Origin: Paralvinella palmiformis
Taxonomy: Eukaryota > Annelida > Polychaeta > Terebellida > Alvinellidae
DNA length: 64,000 bases
Direction: 5' to 3'
Assembly: GCA_025642065.1 (NCBI GenBank)
Contig: JAODUP010000092.1
Coordinates: 538,001 to 602,000 of the forward strand
The position numbers and the translations under genes were made by a program. Below the pieces are notes generated by a model. It saw only the letters and a program-made list of their open reading frames with translations, had not been told where the DNA came from and ran no database searches. Shown here piece after piece: positions 1-12,578 of the stretch; the first letter of the stretch is position 1, and each line of letters starts with the position of its first letter.

Positions 1-254
1 CAATATCAAAACTGACCACATTTGGTTACTGGATCTTAAGGTGGCTAAAATCCTTAGTCGTACACCTGTCCCGCTACAACTGCAACATCAGACAGTAAAG
101 GATCAAAGGTTAATTTGGGGTTACAAAGCCACTACAACTTTCAAAGTTCAAGGTAAAATGTTTATTCAGATTAACAATTCATCCCTTTCACTGGGTAAGT
201 AAAGATACTAGTAATCAGTGTAGAAAATATTAAACTCTTTGTTGAATATATTTT

Positions 255-858
255 ATAGGGACAGTCCACTCCCAGAAAATATTTCTTAAATATATAATGC
301 TTAGAACAGTAACCAAAAATTCCACAATAATAATCACCAAATATACCTGATATCATAAATATAGGGAAATAGTCCAAATTACTGGAGGAAACTGAAATGC
401 TCTGATGTCACATGTGTGCTCTCTAGACTGACGCAGATTATAGTTTTTCTTGAGCATTAACGTCTGAGCCATTTTGAATCACCTTCCTCTTGTACGGTTC
501 TTTCTGGCTCAAACTGATATGGTTGTATGTCATTCATGACGTAATTTTAACAAGCCAGTTGCATTATGTTCTGGAATAATTCTTTGCTCGCACTTGTTTA
601 CATGCTTTTGTATGGGCTCTACAGACTTCAGGTTAACCGGATGCGTTCAAGTGACATCAGCATTTAGGAGCTTCTGGTCTCTGTCTAGCTTCAAAATGGC
701 ATCGGCCACAGGTCATTAAAATTTGGTTAATCAGCACTCTGAACTGGATTATTTAATATGTGGGTGATCGTTTACACATTTTGATATTATTTATGATATG
801 TGTGAGTATAGCTCTATTAGTCCTGAAAATTTTAAATGAAGGTGGACTATCCCTTTAA
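255..858. mobile_element. MITE-like element with inverted ends
   Basis: The left end reads AGGGACAGTCCACT and the right end GGTGGACTATCCCTTT, so the ends are imperfect inverted repeats. There is no coding capacity. A diverged relative lies at about 36450-37103: the internal text around 300-375 matches that around 36500-36570, and that copy ends in GTGAACTGTTCCCTTAA. The TTAA next to the ends would fit a piggyBac-type target, but a clean target-site duplication was not found. Confidence 0.5.
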
Positions 859-1788
859 TTGTGATTCATTCACGAGACAGCAATTATTAGATTTACAGTG
901 TTTACATTTGTATAGAACACTGCAAAATTAGCATATTACCAAAACTCTCCTCAGTGAGCAGTTTATCAGACCGGAGAAGTTTCTGCGGAGTTTTTCTCTG
1001 ACATAAATTATAAAAACATCTGGCCCCAAGGGGGGGCACACCCCCTTTAAAACACCCTCACAATCGTTTCATGGTTATTTTCAGAATTTATGGCATTATA
1101 CATTCTCAGGCCTGGTCTATGCATGTTTCTTTAGAACATCAACTAACTTATTTATTCGTAGCTATATAAGGAGGGGGGATTTCTGCCTTTCGTAAAGAAA
1201 TCCCATTTCACCCACTGGCTGATTTTGTGTTGCACTTGTGATCACTAGATATTCATAGATTTCATATAATGACTCAGTTTGCTGAGGGCTCTGTCCTGAC
1301 TTCCAGGGAGGTCAATTACTGGTGCTCCACATCCCAGATCTATCCAGACACTGGTACATACATGTAGGAAAAAAACACCCCTTTTCCAAAAACTGATATC
1401 AACCTGACATGCAGTACATTTTACCAGTAAACTCGGCACTTATATCATGAAAAAGGCATGTAAACAAGATAAGTGCCATCTCCCGTAGGCCCTATATACT
1501 TTTCATTATAAACAGGGCCGGGGAAATATTCTTAGTAAAACTCCTGTTTTCAAACTCATGTTATTCCCTGTATCATAAATCGTAGGATTTGTATGTTATT
1601 TTCAAAGTCTCTCGTTGCCCAACCTCACCGGATATGGCGAAAAACGGTGCTGGACTTAGCATGCATTTGGGAAAATACCTAACTGGTCTATTGGGAAACA
1701 GACTGTTTTTTTCCCAGTTGGATTGTTCACATTTCAGTAACACAATTTAGGCATAAAATACACTGTTCTTTTCATAGATGATTTTTAG

Positions 1789-1972
1789 TGAGCTCTGTTG
1801 GCCTAGTGGTTAAGCACCCAACACTTGGTGCCAAGGATCACAGGTTCGATCCCAGCAAGAGGTCAAAACTTTTGCAGAGGTTAATTTCTTGGCTCACAAC
1901 ATTGTGGGTGGCTGACCACGTTAAATGGCACTGCGGTCTCCACTGAATTATTAAAATAAAGGGGTACGTGCC
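1789..1972 (+). repeat. tRNA-derived SINE, family B
   Basis: The head is tRNA-like: a box A-like GGCCTAGTGGTTAAGCACC and a box B-like GGTTCGATCCC. A conserved body follows (GGCTCACAAC, GTGGGTGGCTGACCACG). The same family occurs at 43130-43398, 49527-49860 and 63888-64000, with a partial tail at 15588-15690. It lies in the intron or flank 5' of nudC. Confidence 0.75.
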
Positions 1973-2393
1973 TTATCAGTTATATGTCTAACAGTGAAAA
2001 TGTAGTTTTTATTTGAATTATATCAAGATTAAACACAGAATATAGCTCCTACTACATCCCAATGCTGTTTCTTCCAAAAATAATATATAAATAGATAATT
2101 GAATGTTGACCACAAGAATATGCATTATAATTGTATTGGAGATATGTTGTTTAGATAATAATAGTAATAATTACAAAACTTCTATTGCACCAATATCCTT
2201 GAAAAGAATCGAGCTCAGTGGCGCACCTAGTGCAGGCGTTGGGCAAAACTCATAGTCCGGGTGTGATGCAAAGTTGAGAATATAGAGAATTTTACCTGAT
2301 TTTGGTTCAATTTCAGCTCGTCACCATACATCCAAACACTGATATAAACCAAGCTCAAGAAGTTGTTATTTATAATGGATAGTTTCATTTCAG

Positions 2394-5300
2394 ATAATAA
2401 AAGATAAGTTCATCAGCTATCAACAGGTCGCTCTGAAAAGACAAAAAAAAGAAAGAGAAGAACGGGAGGAAACGGAAAGGAGACGTAAAGAACGGGCGGC
2501 CAAAAAGGCCGAAGAAGAACAGAAACAGATGGAGGCGATGAAAACTGAACCTCAGATCAAGGAACTGACTGATGAGGAGGCCGAAAAACTAGAAAAGGAG
2601 TTGAAGGTGGAAAAATAAAAACTACAATTTTACCAAGGATACAAAAATGGGGTTGTTTTGGGTTTCAAATTTTATCCAAAACTTACGAATTTACAAAATG
2701 TCTTCTGCGGAACTAATCGGAAATCTGCAGTTCATCCTCAGTTTGATGGATTTAAAAACAGCAAGCAATATTTTGTATCCCTTCAGAATTAACTTTCCAC
2801 TCTTGTAATTATTTTTTTTAATAATTTTTTTTTTTGTGTACAAGTCTCTCCATTGCTGTTATCTGTACATCTTGTGTTTTTGAAAATTTCAATATTTTTT
2901 GGTTTCTGTTTTCCAGGAAGAGAATGAAGCTGAACAGAAAAATGACAAAGAGACAAATGAAGATTCAGAAAAAAAGGTACTACTGGATTAACCAAAATAG
3001 ACATTCTTTGTAATCCAGTATATTCTTATTGTCAATTTTTGGGAAAGTATGCTTATTTTGCAAGAATTATTGGAGTGTATAAAACGAACTGAGATTTAAA
3101 AGCCTGCCTTGAATCAAAATTCATTTCTTGTCAAAAGAAAGTTTCCTCATTCTAAGGGTTGTTGATGGAAACTCCAGTTTATGCATGTTCACAATGCCCA
3201 CAAATTTTAGCTCGATGGTACCAAGATATTTGTAGCTAAGAATTTGCTGCTACTCAAAGGTATGATACACATGTGCTGGTATTCAAATGCAAAACCTGTT
3301 GTTTGGTGGAAGTGGGTATTTTTATTTCCTGAACCACAAATCCTGACTGTACCAGCTTGGCCTTGCAACTGTTATCATGTCTAGTTGAAACGGCATCAAT
3401 AGAATGTGCCTTAACCAAACCAAAAAATATTATGCTGATGAAGTGATCTTGTGTAACCATTAACTCTTATTCAAAATGCAAACTGAATACATGAGCCTCA
3501 CATGAATCAGGGATGAGAGTTTTACATTTTTTTCCAGAAGTCTACAATAACGTTTTTGGAAATGAGAAGTGGATCATTTTCATTCTTGCAAAAGACATGT
3601 TTATCCCCCACCCCCTCAAGTAGTCTCAGATTGTCCCCCAATGCTCAAAAGCCTCAAATTTTTCTACCACTTCCCCAGTTACATGTGGCTCACTTCGCTT
3701 TGTGATTTCCTTTACTGCTTTTCAGGTGTCTTTTTTTCTCTCAAATGCCACTCTCATGCCCGATGAATCTTTCACTAAATGTAACAAAGTAGGTGTAGTA
3801 TATTAAACTGTAGAAGCTGCTTTTTAGCTTATTTATTATCTTTAGTGATAATTCTGAGCTGAAAAGAAATCTCTCGTTTGGCACCATGCAGTCATTTTGC
3901 AGCTCTAACTCACACTCGTGAAATAGTAAATTTTAGAACTAAACTTTCTGTTTCAGCGTGTTTCCCACCTAACTATTTAAGGCATCTAGCCAAGTAATTT
4001 AATCTATTTATGCCAAAATCTAAAAATCTTATCAAACTGATTATACAAGATGTTACTCGGGTTTTATATATTGTTATTACTACAGGAGGAAGGTTCCGAA
4101 TCAGAGGATGAAGACGATAAGGGAAAGATGAAACCTAATGCTGGAAATGGAGCAGATTTACCTAATTATACATGGACGCAGACATTACAAGAAATAGATG
4201 TAAGTATTGAAGCTAGAAACTAACGACTGTTACCAGGATACCACGAGTGTTATTACGGAAAATGTCAAGAATGGTGTGATGCAGCTGTCGCTCGTCTGGT
4301 ATGACATAATGTCACTGTCACAGACTGACTGCTGTTGTCCAATTACCAGATTATTATTACAGACCTACAACAGTGATTTAGATATTGAAATTTAGCGTCA
4401 TTCTTTTCATACTCCTAAATCTGGTTGTGTGTTTATACAAAACCTTATATGTCCGTGTGTTGACAATTTGCTTTGTTCTTCAGATACGAATACCCTTCAA
4501 TGTAACATTTCCAGTTAAAGCCAAAGATGTGATAGTGGATTTCAGTAAAAGGGTATGCTATACTTTCAACAATTTCCACCCCACTTCCATTTATCCTAGG
4601 CTGTATTTATTAAGTAACACGTGGCATAAATGCAATCTTACTGCTACAGTCTTCCTCATCTGTGTTTATTAGGTAACATACAAGATAAACACAATCTTAC
4701 TACTACAGTCCTCCTAGGCTGTGTTTATTAGGTAACATACAAGATAAACACAATCTTACTACTACAGTCCTCCTAGGCTGTGTTTATTAGGTAACATTCA
4801 AGATAAACACAATCTTACTACTACAGTCCTCCTAGGCTGTGTTTATTAGGTAACATACAAGATAAACATAATCTTACTACTACAGTCCTCCTAGGCTGTG
4901 TTTATTAGGTAACATACAAGATAAACACAATCTTACTACTACAGTCCTCCTAGTCTGTATATCAACAGTCAATTTACAACTTATAAACGACACTTTTAAA
5001 ACATTTTGATCGCCTAACTACTAACATAATCTGACTTCAGCATCTAAAGGTCGGGTTAAAGGGTCATCCACCTGTCATTGATGGAGAAACATATAAAGAA
5101 ATCAAGGTTGAAGAATCAACATGGTGCATTGAAGACAGAAAAGATGTGGTTATAAACATTGAAAAGGTGAGATCACTTTGGACGCTGTTGGAAAATAATC
5201 CAGATAAAGGATTCAGTGGGGGGAGGGGAGGGGGGTGTAAAGGGAGTATTAGGCAACGATTAAAATCTCAAATACTGTCTACAGAAAGTAGTTGTGTTAA

Positions 5301-6265
5301 TGGTATAGCTGTGTTACTGCAGGTTTATAATTCAAGTTGTATTGCAGGTGAATAAAATGGAATGGTGGAATAAGCTGGTAATGACAGATCCTGAAATAAA
5401 TACCAAGAAAGTACAACCTGAAAACTCAAAGGTATTTATCATATTTAAGATCTAGTTATTAAAGAAGATGATGGTCTGTTGGATGTTATTTTTTCCCTTC
5501 AGGTATTAAACCGTTGTCTTATGCATAAGCACATATGGTAACGAGTTCTCGTTATAAACCCCCAACATCTTTATTTCATAACTAGTTGTCACACTGAATT
5601 TTAACTCAGATTACGAAACTGTAACCTAATAGGGAGGAAGATGTTTTCTTTAGAGAGTTATCATATCACTAGAAGATGTTATTCTGTTTCATAAATCAAA
5701 AACATGACATGTCGATAAATTAATAACTTGCGTCAACTTCAATTGTGTGGAGTTTTGCATAATCAAGAGGGAAAAAATGTGAACTTTTTGTATGAAACTT
5801 CTCGCAGACCGTGCTCTTGAATGTTAGCTGATTCAGGAGAAATATCCAATGCTAATTTAAAAATTTTAAGTGTGGTGTATTCCAGCTGAAGCTCGAATCT
5901 TATTCTGTCAACATTGTTTGAATCATTTAGCTTTCCGATCTGGATGGAGAAACACGTTCCATGGTGGAGAAAATGATGTACGATCAAAGACAGAAAGAGC
6001 TTGGTCTGCCAACTTCTGACGATCAGAAGAAACAAGACATGTTAAAAAAGTGAGAACTATAAGCGACATATTCCAAGTATCCATCAGAAGCTTGCCAAAT
6101 ATAATCCAAAGTCAAACCAGCTTATAGTGCTGAAACGTAGTCATGATCTTTATTACCTGGTGTGATTTATTTGTGACGAGACCTGACGTTTCTATTTATT
6201 CGTTCTTTTACAGGTTTATGGGACAACATCCAGAGATGGACTTCTCAAAGTGCAAGTTTTCATGA
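2394..6265 (+). CDS. NUDC: Nuclear migration protein nudC, exons 2(?) to last (5' partial)
   Basis: NudC is a cytosolic partner of the dynein/LIS1 pathway and an Hsp90 co-chaperone. Eight exons join in frame: 2394-2606, 2917-2976, 4086-4199, 4484-4552, 5041-5166, 5348-5431, 5931-6049 and 6214-6265 (TGA at 6263). They encode 278 residues; the family usually has about 330, so roughly 50 N-terminal residues are missing to the left. In order one sees a basic coiled coil ([14 protein letters not shown]), the [14 protein letters not shown] motif, an acidic linker, the CS/p23 domain ([18 protein letters not shown] to [11 protein letters not shown]) and the conserved tail [12 protein letters not shown]...[11 protein letters not shown]. 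All exons have GT-AG sites and every junction keeps phase. An apparent TAA just after 2606 is intronic. Confidence 0.96.
4578..4957 (+). repeat. 59-bp minisatellite in a nudC intron
   Basis: Six to seven head-to-tail copies of a 59-bp unit are present, for example CTCCTAGGCTGTGTTTATTA recurring every 59 bases. The first copy is degenerate and the inner copies are almost identical. The array lies entirely in the intron between the exons ending at 4552 and starting at 5041. Confidence 0.9.
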
Positions 6266-6530
6266 TGTGTATTATACATAGCATTGATGTGTTCCAGGTG
6301 GCACGTGTCAGTTAGTCAATACACAAACAGATCAGGCATTTCGTTTTTAAGATTGCTTGTTCATGGAGCCAATTCTTTTCTCTGTCCTTTTTATAATACT
6401 TCATCCGGAATGTAAACTTAATGGTTTATGTACGCAATGTGGCATCAGTTATATTACGTGCGGATTAATTTAATCCATTTCAAACGCAATTGATTAACTC
6501 GATCTTGTGATGTAAATACGGAATAAATTA
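6266..6530 (+). terminator. nudC 3' UTR and polyadenylation signal
   Basis: Sequence after the TGA has no further coding. AATAAA at 6522-6527 is the nearest canonical polyadenylation hexamer downstream of the stop; another occurs near 6788. The choice between them cannot be made from sequence alone. Confidence 0.5.
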
Positions 6531-6936
6531 CACTTTTGTTTATACCTGCATTTTCATATGAATCATGTTTTAGAGCTTGTAAGCTTTTTCCAGAGCAAAT
6601 ATTCTGTTTTGTTCAGCACAACGGTAACTAGTCATGAAATATGATTAAACGGGCGACCGAGATTTACACCGTTTATAACACTAAATCTGATATTTGATGT
6701 GAGCATCTCATTTCTATGGGATGTTATCCCCAGACACATTGTACATATCCCACATGGAACCAGTACTGAGGCTAAGCAAAGCTTTCAAATAAAATAATTT
6801 GAACGCTTGCACTGCAATTTATCAAGATTAAATTCCAGGGTTTGTTACCCAGGATTTTTCATTCTTTTTTATAAAGGCTTCTGATTTATCATCTTCATGT
6901 GACCAGTGAAAAGAATGAGCAAACTACTTACCCAAT

Positions 6937-7289
6937 ACAGTTTATTTTTAACAGGAACATCACCTCCTTGCGTTTGTGCAAGACAGGAGTAAAAACATTT
7001 CAACCAACAATTATGTTTCTTCAGAAAAGGTTCACAAACAAGATTTGTTAGTTTTTTGGTTTAATAAATCTTAACTAACAATAACATAATTATCAAGACG
7101 ATCCTGAATGAATCTTTTCAGACACCAACAAGGATAACACGAGAAATAAAAACAAAACCATTTGACTCTGGACTTACTGTCATTAAGAACATTTAGTGCA
7201 TAACATAATTGATTTGCAATTTTTTCTTCATTTATGCTTGGAACACTTTCTAATTTCCACTGCGGGTAGTCGGGATATTCGTGCTCAAT
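6937..7289 (-). other. Two unassigned exon-like blocks
   Basis: On the minus strand 7289-7178 is open, preceded by a T-rich tract and TAG and followed by GTAAGT. It reads IEHEYPDYPQWKLESVPS and continues for 37 codons, ending in phase 1. A second short block ends at 6937 with TATTGG followed by GTAAGT and contains GGDVPVKNKLYW. A join of the two is phase-possible. I do not recognise the family. They lie between the CutA remnant and nudC and could be the 3' part of a small minus-strand gene or chance exon-like text. Confidence 0.3.
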
Positions 7290-8137
7290 CTACAAAAAAA
7301 AATCAAAGTGCCTTTCTCAGTAATATCACACAAGGCTTGTCAATTTATCCACATTGAATAGTATGTAACTCTGCACTATCCAGTAAGTTGCCGTTAGTCA
7401 GTTTTCCCATTATATGGAACAACTGGAATAGTATCCTTTCCACTTGTAATTCAAGATCAAAAACTAAGAAAACACTGAAAAGTTACATCTTAGCTACTTA
7501 CTCAGCATCTGTAAAATGCAACAACCCTTATTGTTGTCAATGCACACATCTAGCTAATTATATGATTCCTTGGTACCTGGTCCACATACTTCCAATACAC
7601 ACACGACCAGACTTGCAAATACACAAACGGCGTTTTATCGAGCTGACTATTATTAGCTATGATTGTTCGGGGCCAATGGGAAGACAGCTTCGGGTATATT
7701 GGTCCCCCAATTTCTTGATATGTAATATACTTGTAAAATTGCATTATGTATACGTTATTTGATATTGAAATTGGAAATAAATACTACTACTACTGGGCCA
7801 TCTGAGGTTAAAATATTAGGCTGGATCTTGAAGAGAAAGTAAATTACAAGAATGTTTCTCGGCGACCGTCTTTCCGAGCCAGTCCAGATATGCGGCGTTT
7901 CCTTGATGAATCTGGTCAATAGATTGTCAACAGATAATCTTGATTAGAGCATTGTCACAATTACCAAGCCAGTCTGACCTTTGACCTCAGAACATATAGG
8001 CGAAAATGAACATACGCTAATCTGACATAAAATGATAGCAACAGATAGACAGATTAAATAGATGGATAGACAAGTTGACTGTTATGTAGCAAGTAAATAA
8101 GATAAGGAAAACTAGATGACTATTAAAGCAATGAATA

Positions 8138-8159
8138 TATATATATATATATATATATA
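8138..8159. repeat. (TA)n microsatellite
   Basis: Short uninterrupted AT dinucleotide run in the CutA intron or flank. Confidence 0.9.
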
Positions 8160-9116
8160 GTGATTACTACTTACTACAAGAAGATATTTTGCGAGAAAAT
8201 GTCCACACAAATTTCTTTAGACAAATAAGGCACTTATGTTTATTTTAACTCTTGGATCTAATTTAAAACATTACAATCTTAGCTCTATATACGAGTCGAA
8301 TTGATTCACTCTAAAGAGTAATTTTTTAACTGCAGTAAACACAGAACTTATGGGTGATTCTCTCTGATATTTCATGCCTAATCTGATTTAAAAAACCCAT
8401 CACAGGTGCTAATAGATCTACATCGAGTTATTAAATAATTAAAATTCTGTCCAACCAGCAAATAGATCCCAAATTAGGAATTCCACATAAACTGCGAAGA
8501 ACCCAAACTGTAGAAAATTATAGAAGTCTGAGGCTATTCTCAGTGTAATCATCTCATGGTCACTGAGGACTGCATTTTGTCTGTTGTATTAAAAGGCCCA
8601 GATTTACTTAATAATATAAAGAGATTAATACCAACCAGAAGCAGCTCACTATCTTCCTCTATCTTTCCTTCCCATTCATACCTGTAAATATGTACACATG
8701 TCCTCATTAAACAACTATTAGATGTTCTACTTATAATCAAAGATAGATAAAGGTACCAGGAAGGCCGATTCATTGCTCTGACTTTCTGAAAGATTACCAG
8801 ACGACATTAATTAATGACAACTACCGAAAAAAGATGACAACACCAACCATAAATACTTTAACATTCATATCATCATCTGAGACTAGGACATATTAATTAT
8901 AGAGTCATTCAAGGGCAACTCGTCCAGTGTCTATTTGGTCACCATCACGGATTCTGACTCCTATAAAAAATGTCTCCAGCTCCAAATACTTTCTGAAATA
9001 TAGCCCTAACAGATGTATAGTTTTGAGCTGCTATGTTTAATATTATTCAAAAGTTATTTATGGTTGAACACCTTTAAATGATTTTTGGCACATACATCAT
9101 TTTTGGTGTAACAGTT

Positions 9117-9250
9117 GCCTGGCTGGACGAAAAACCCCTAGCTCTTATTATAGTGCCACGGCTAGGATTCAAACCTCTGACCTCCTGCACAGCATGACCA
9201 CAACCATGGATAAATAGTGCCATATTCTACCCCTGAAGCCAAACAGACGG
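9117..9250 (-). repeat. tRNA-derived SINE, family C
   Basis: Read on the minus strand it has a tRNA-like head with box B near GGTTTGAATCC and the family's conserved body. Relatives lie at 19363-19480, 40908-41166, 60930-61170 and 61870-62115. It sits in an intron of the CutA locus. Confidence 0.65.
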
Positions 9251-10196
9251 TAATCTGAAGAAATGTTATACTTTGTATATTCGTAGAAGCCGATTTGATC
9301 TGTTAGAGCTACAAATAAATTACAGATCAAATTTCACGTCTGTATCTCTATTCAGTTGAAATACAGGCATTTACAAAAACATTTTCTACTCAATTGAGGC
9401 TCTCGTGAGGATAAAAAAGGGGGTTACGTACCTTTTTTGAGGGGGCCTATATCTCGGGAAAGTATTTATAATTGGGGCCTACAATTTGGTATCATTTAGT
9501 TTTTCTGTGATTTATAATAAAAAACTGAGATGGTGACCAAATATTGTTTATAGAAAATTGGGTGATTTGGCGTAGAATGACTCATTTAATATAGAGAAAA
9601 AAGTATCTATATATTCTGGAAAATTCAAAAGTACTACTTACACTGAAGTGATAGTTAGAATTATGTTTACACAAGCCACTAGCTTATTCTGTACCAAGCC
9701 ACTGACATTATTAATCGAGAGGACACTGATAAACGCATTCCACAATAAGGTTATCACAACAACAGTGTTATATAGGAAGAACTACATTTTATTAAATATA
9801 GCAGAAATAAGTTTGGAAACTGTAACATTAAAGTACTTATTAATGACACATATACATTGTATTTTTCTATACTATGCGACAAAAGTATATATATACAAAC
9901 CGTGCCAGCTTTTTAGCAACTTCTTCATTGGGGACAGTAACTAAAAAGTCATAGAATGGGTGCCAGATATATACTCTGATGACATCGTGCCAATATGTCT
10001 GATGATACTGCTTAAAAGGAGTGGACGCATTTAGTAAATGCCAGCTGCAATAATCAGAAAAATCCCTGGGATTAGAATAAGTATATGTACATCATTTCTT
10101 GAGCCACAATTAAACATTTTCTGCAGTAAGGTATCTGATGTGTACAAACGTATTATGTATGTATCTGTTTTGTTGACACTCCAGATATTCTGAACA

Positions 10197-10240
10197 CACA
10201 AACACACACACACACACACAAACAAACAAAGACACACACA
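10197..10240. repeat. (CA)n-rich microsatellite
   Basis: A run of CA dinucleotides with CAAA interruptions. It accounts for apparent Cys/Val-rich open frames on the minus strand. Confidence 0.9.
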
Positions 10241-10721
10241 ATACATTAATATAGAAAACCTGTAATATAGATAGAACTAGAAAATGAAATGCATGCATGT
10301 ATACATGTTACAGCTAATCTATATAATCGGATATAATACATATCTGTTACCTGATATGTTCAGGTAATATAAATATGTGCATCACCTGAAAAACTCAGGT
10401 ATGTAATACACATATACTACCTATAATTATATATATTAATTAACATGATCATTAATTGCCACATAGGTATGTACGAGTCCATATATTCAACCCAATTTGC
10501 ATGCGCATACATAACAATAGTCAAGATAAAAAATAATACAAGGATATATTAATCATATATACACGAATATTACATATATGTTTATTGAAAATCAAATCGC
10601 TATCACACAAAGAACATATAACCAATCAAACACACTTACATACAATCACTCACAACAGTTCATTCCATAAAGTTCAAATTATTATCACGTATTGGTTGGG
10701 TTTCTTTTACTGATGATGAAT

Positions 10722-10950
10722 CCAGCTCAGCCTTCAGTAGTTGGATTTATTCATTTCCAGTGTACATATCGACTTACAGAGTCTGGTCTACAAAATCCAG
10801 TCCAAAGTGTGCTCTACAAAGTGCACTCTCCAAAGTGTGCTCTACAAAGTGCACTCTCCAAGGGCTGTCTCCAAAGTGTGCATCTAAAGTGCTGTCTCTA
10901 ACGTGCGTTATTTAAGGTATGCTTTCCAAAGTGCAATCACCCAAGTATCC
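10722..10950 (+). repeat. Dispersed repeat with internal CAAAGTG-type subrepeats, copy 1
   Basis: It begins CAGTAGTTGGATTTATTCA and contains many near-copies of CCAAAGTGTGCTCTACAAAG. A second copy with the same order of subrepeats lies at 14693-14885. The open frames across both copies are products of the repeat, not genes. Confidence 0.7.
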
Positions 10951-11635
10951 CTTTTTAGTGCGTTAAGGTTTTGCACTGACGTCATAAAATCGCGTGATAT
11001 TTGTGGTTCCCGACATGTTGGGGGTCAAGCTATCCCTGGATACACTGGCCTGGTATACTGGGATCCAGGGCACGTTCATGTTTGGTGTACAACAAACACA
11101 AAATACATCGGTATTAACGACATCATGGAAAAAGACAAATGGATGGCAGTAGTAAACAGAGACCGACGGGTCTAAGTCGACACTTATGGACGCCTGGTGC
11201 ACACTAGTCACTAGTGGGAGCCACTTCGGTCACAATGGCAAACCATAAAGGGTTTTAATTAATGATTTAACCATAAACGTAACAACTTTTATTGACAATG
11301 ATGATAAGGTTAAACTATATACAGGGCTGCCGTCTTTTGATATTCTCATTTGTACCTATAGATTTGTAGTATCCAACATAAAACATATTTACTCTCTATA
11401 TTTCAACAATATATGATGACCGTTATGCAATTGGGGTTAAGGTCATTCGTGTTGTTAGACAAAAGTACACAATGTTACAAAGTACAATACCTATAACTAC
11501 TCCAAAATAACCTAATTAATACGTGTATTGGAGATAAAATAATCAATATGTCTAATCACACCAATGACTCTATCGATGAGTATAATGATCTCTTAAAACT
11601 AACACCATTTTGTTATAATTATTGATATACATGTG

Positions 11636-11820
11636 TCATTTCACCACAAAATCACTGTTTGATGCAGAGCGAGTGAGATCAATCATCAATGATCTGACCC
11701 AACCATCTTTAAAATAGATATAAGCCTTCAGACCTTTATACGCTTTCAGTTGATCTCCAGTATAAGGGGGTGGTGCGCTGATCAAGTAATTGTATATATC
11801 GGGGTGCGTCACCTCTGGGG
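11636..11820 (-). pseudogene. Fragment of a SWIM-type/YqaJ-associated multicopy ORF
   Basis: The minus strand reads PEVTHPDIYNYLISAPPP, then YTGDQLKAYKGLKAYIYFKD and GWVRSLMIDL before a TGA. From memory this layout (D-Y-L..PS-YT...LKAYKSLEAY.YF..GW) belongs to the SWIM zinc-finger ORF family that occurs in high copy in mollusc and cnidarian genomes, often near YqaJ-like nucleases. The upstream part is broken by stops (TGA TAA at about 11835), and the zinc-finger and nuclease parts are absent. Confidence 0.5.
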
Positions 11821-12578
11821 ATATATATTGGCATTATCATAGCTGATCCAGATCTCTGGCGGCATTGGCATGATAGGGATCTTGGCCAACGTGGATTATC
11901 TTATATTAATACCTTGCTAAGATATGTGATCTGGTGGTAAATCCAGTCTAATTGCCGAATCTGACAACTCTATGGTATCTAACCCAGCATATGTTGTTTT
12001 AGTTTGCTTTTGAGACAAATGAAGCTCAATATTCAAGAGCGTGTCTAAGATCTATGTTGTTTGCTGCGTTGTACCGGACTTTAAACCTGTGTACTGGCAT
12101 AAACAGAGTCACGTGTCTGTGACGTCAGGTGCAAAACCTCAGCAGTAACACAGCATTAAATATACTACAGTTTCGGTCTAGTGATCACATAGCGGTTGGG
12201 ATAGGTTAATGCTCCCGGGTTAGTCTACAGCACAGTGGCGGATCTACGTGTGGGGTTGTCAAGGGCTGGACTCCCACCTCTCAGAGGGTCAGCACCCTAC
12301 CCCCATTTGTAGTAGTAGTAGTAATGTCAATTTGTCAATCTTAAATAACCACACACTGAGTATTGTGTAATATGTGTCTGGTAGCATTAATATTTAGGAT
12401 AAAATGAAGTATAATTATGATTTGTCTGTTAAATAATAACCTAGTAAGTATAATTTTATGACAATTCTCACAAGAGGCAAACATTCCTGGAGCTTGCACT
12501 CAAACAATATTGTCCCAAACTAGGAATGCTTTCCCAAGAGCAATTTGAATCATGGCATGACGACCTGCTAACTCCGGT

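Larger units (their letters stand above)
1..2393. other. Non-coding DNA 5' of the first visible nudC exon
   Basis: No coding exon was recognised here. The N-terminal 50 or so residues of nudC (the conserved N-terminal helical domain) should be encoded further left or outside the window. The stretch holds a MITE-like element at about 255-858, a SINE at 1789-1972 and otherwise AT-rich sequence typical of an intron. It ends in a pyrimidine-rich tract and CAG at 2391-2393, the acceptor of the first visible nudC exon. Confidence 0.6.
7816..10044 (-). pseudogene. CUTA: CutA-family (divalent cation tolerance) gene, apparently decayed
   Basis: CutA proteins are small trimeric ferredoxin-like proteins linked to copper tolerance and, in vertebrates, to acetylcholinesterase anchoring. 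Minus-strand exons seen: up to 10044-9901 (SEYISGTHSMTF, then VTVPNEEVAKKLAR), 9701-9642 (GLVQNKLVACVNIILTITSV), 8681-8636 (YEWEGKIEEDSELLL) and 7911-7816 (IHQGNAAYLDWLGK to a TAA stop). Splice phases of the first three fit exactly (CG|T, GT|G). Signs of decay: the first block needs one extra T in the run at 9943-9947 to join its two parts. The usual IIPGITS is IILTITS. The middle exon (MIKT...NHPYEV) was found only as a stop-containing trace near 8400-8340. It could instead be a functional gene with sequencing errors. A possible start is ATG at 9985. Confidence 0.7.

Noticed and set aside
2601..2620. Premature stop in nudC after KELKVEK
   Set aside because: The TAA lies beyond the donor at 2607; splicing there joins the next exon in phase and restores the conserved protein.
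4578..4960. CRISPR-like array
   Set aside because: The repeats are contiguous 59-bp units without spacers inside a eukaryotic intron; it is a minisatellite.
8636..8681. Seventh exon of the receptor
   Set aside because: Its phase would fit receptor exon 6 (AG|G), but its sequence YEWEGKIEEDSE is the CutA signature and it also joins the CutA exon at 9642 exactly.
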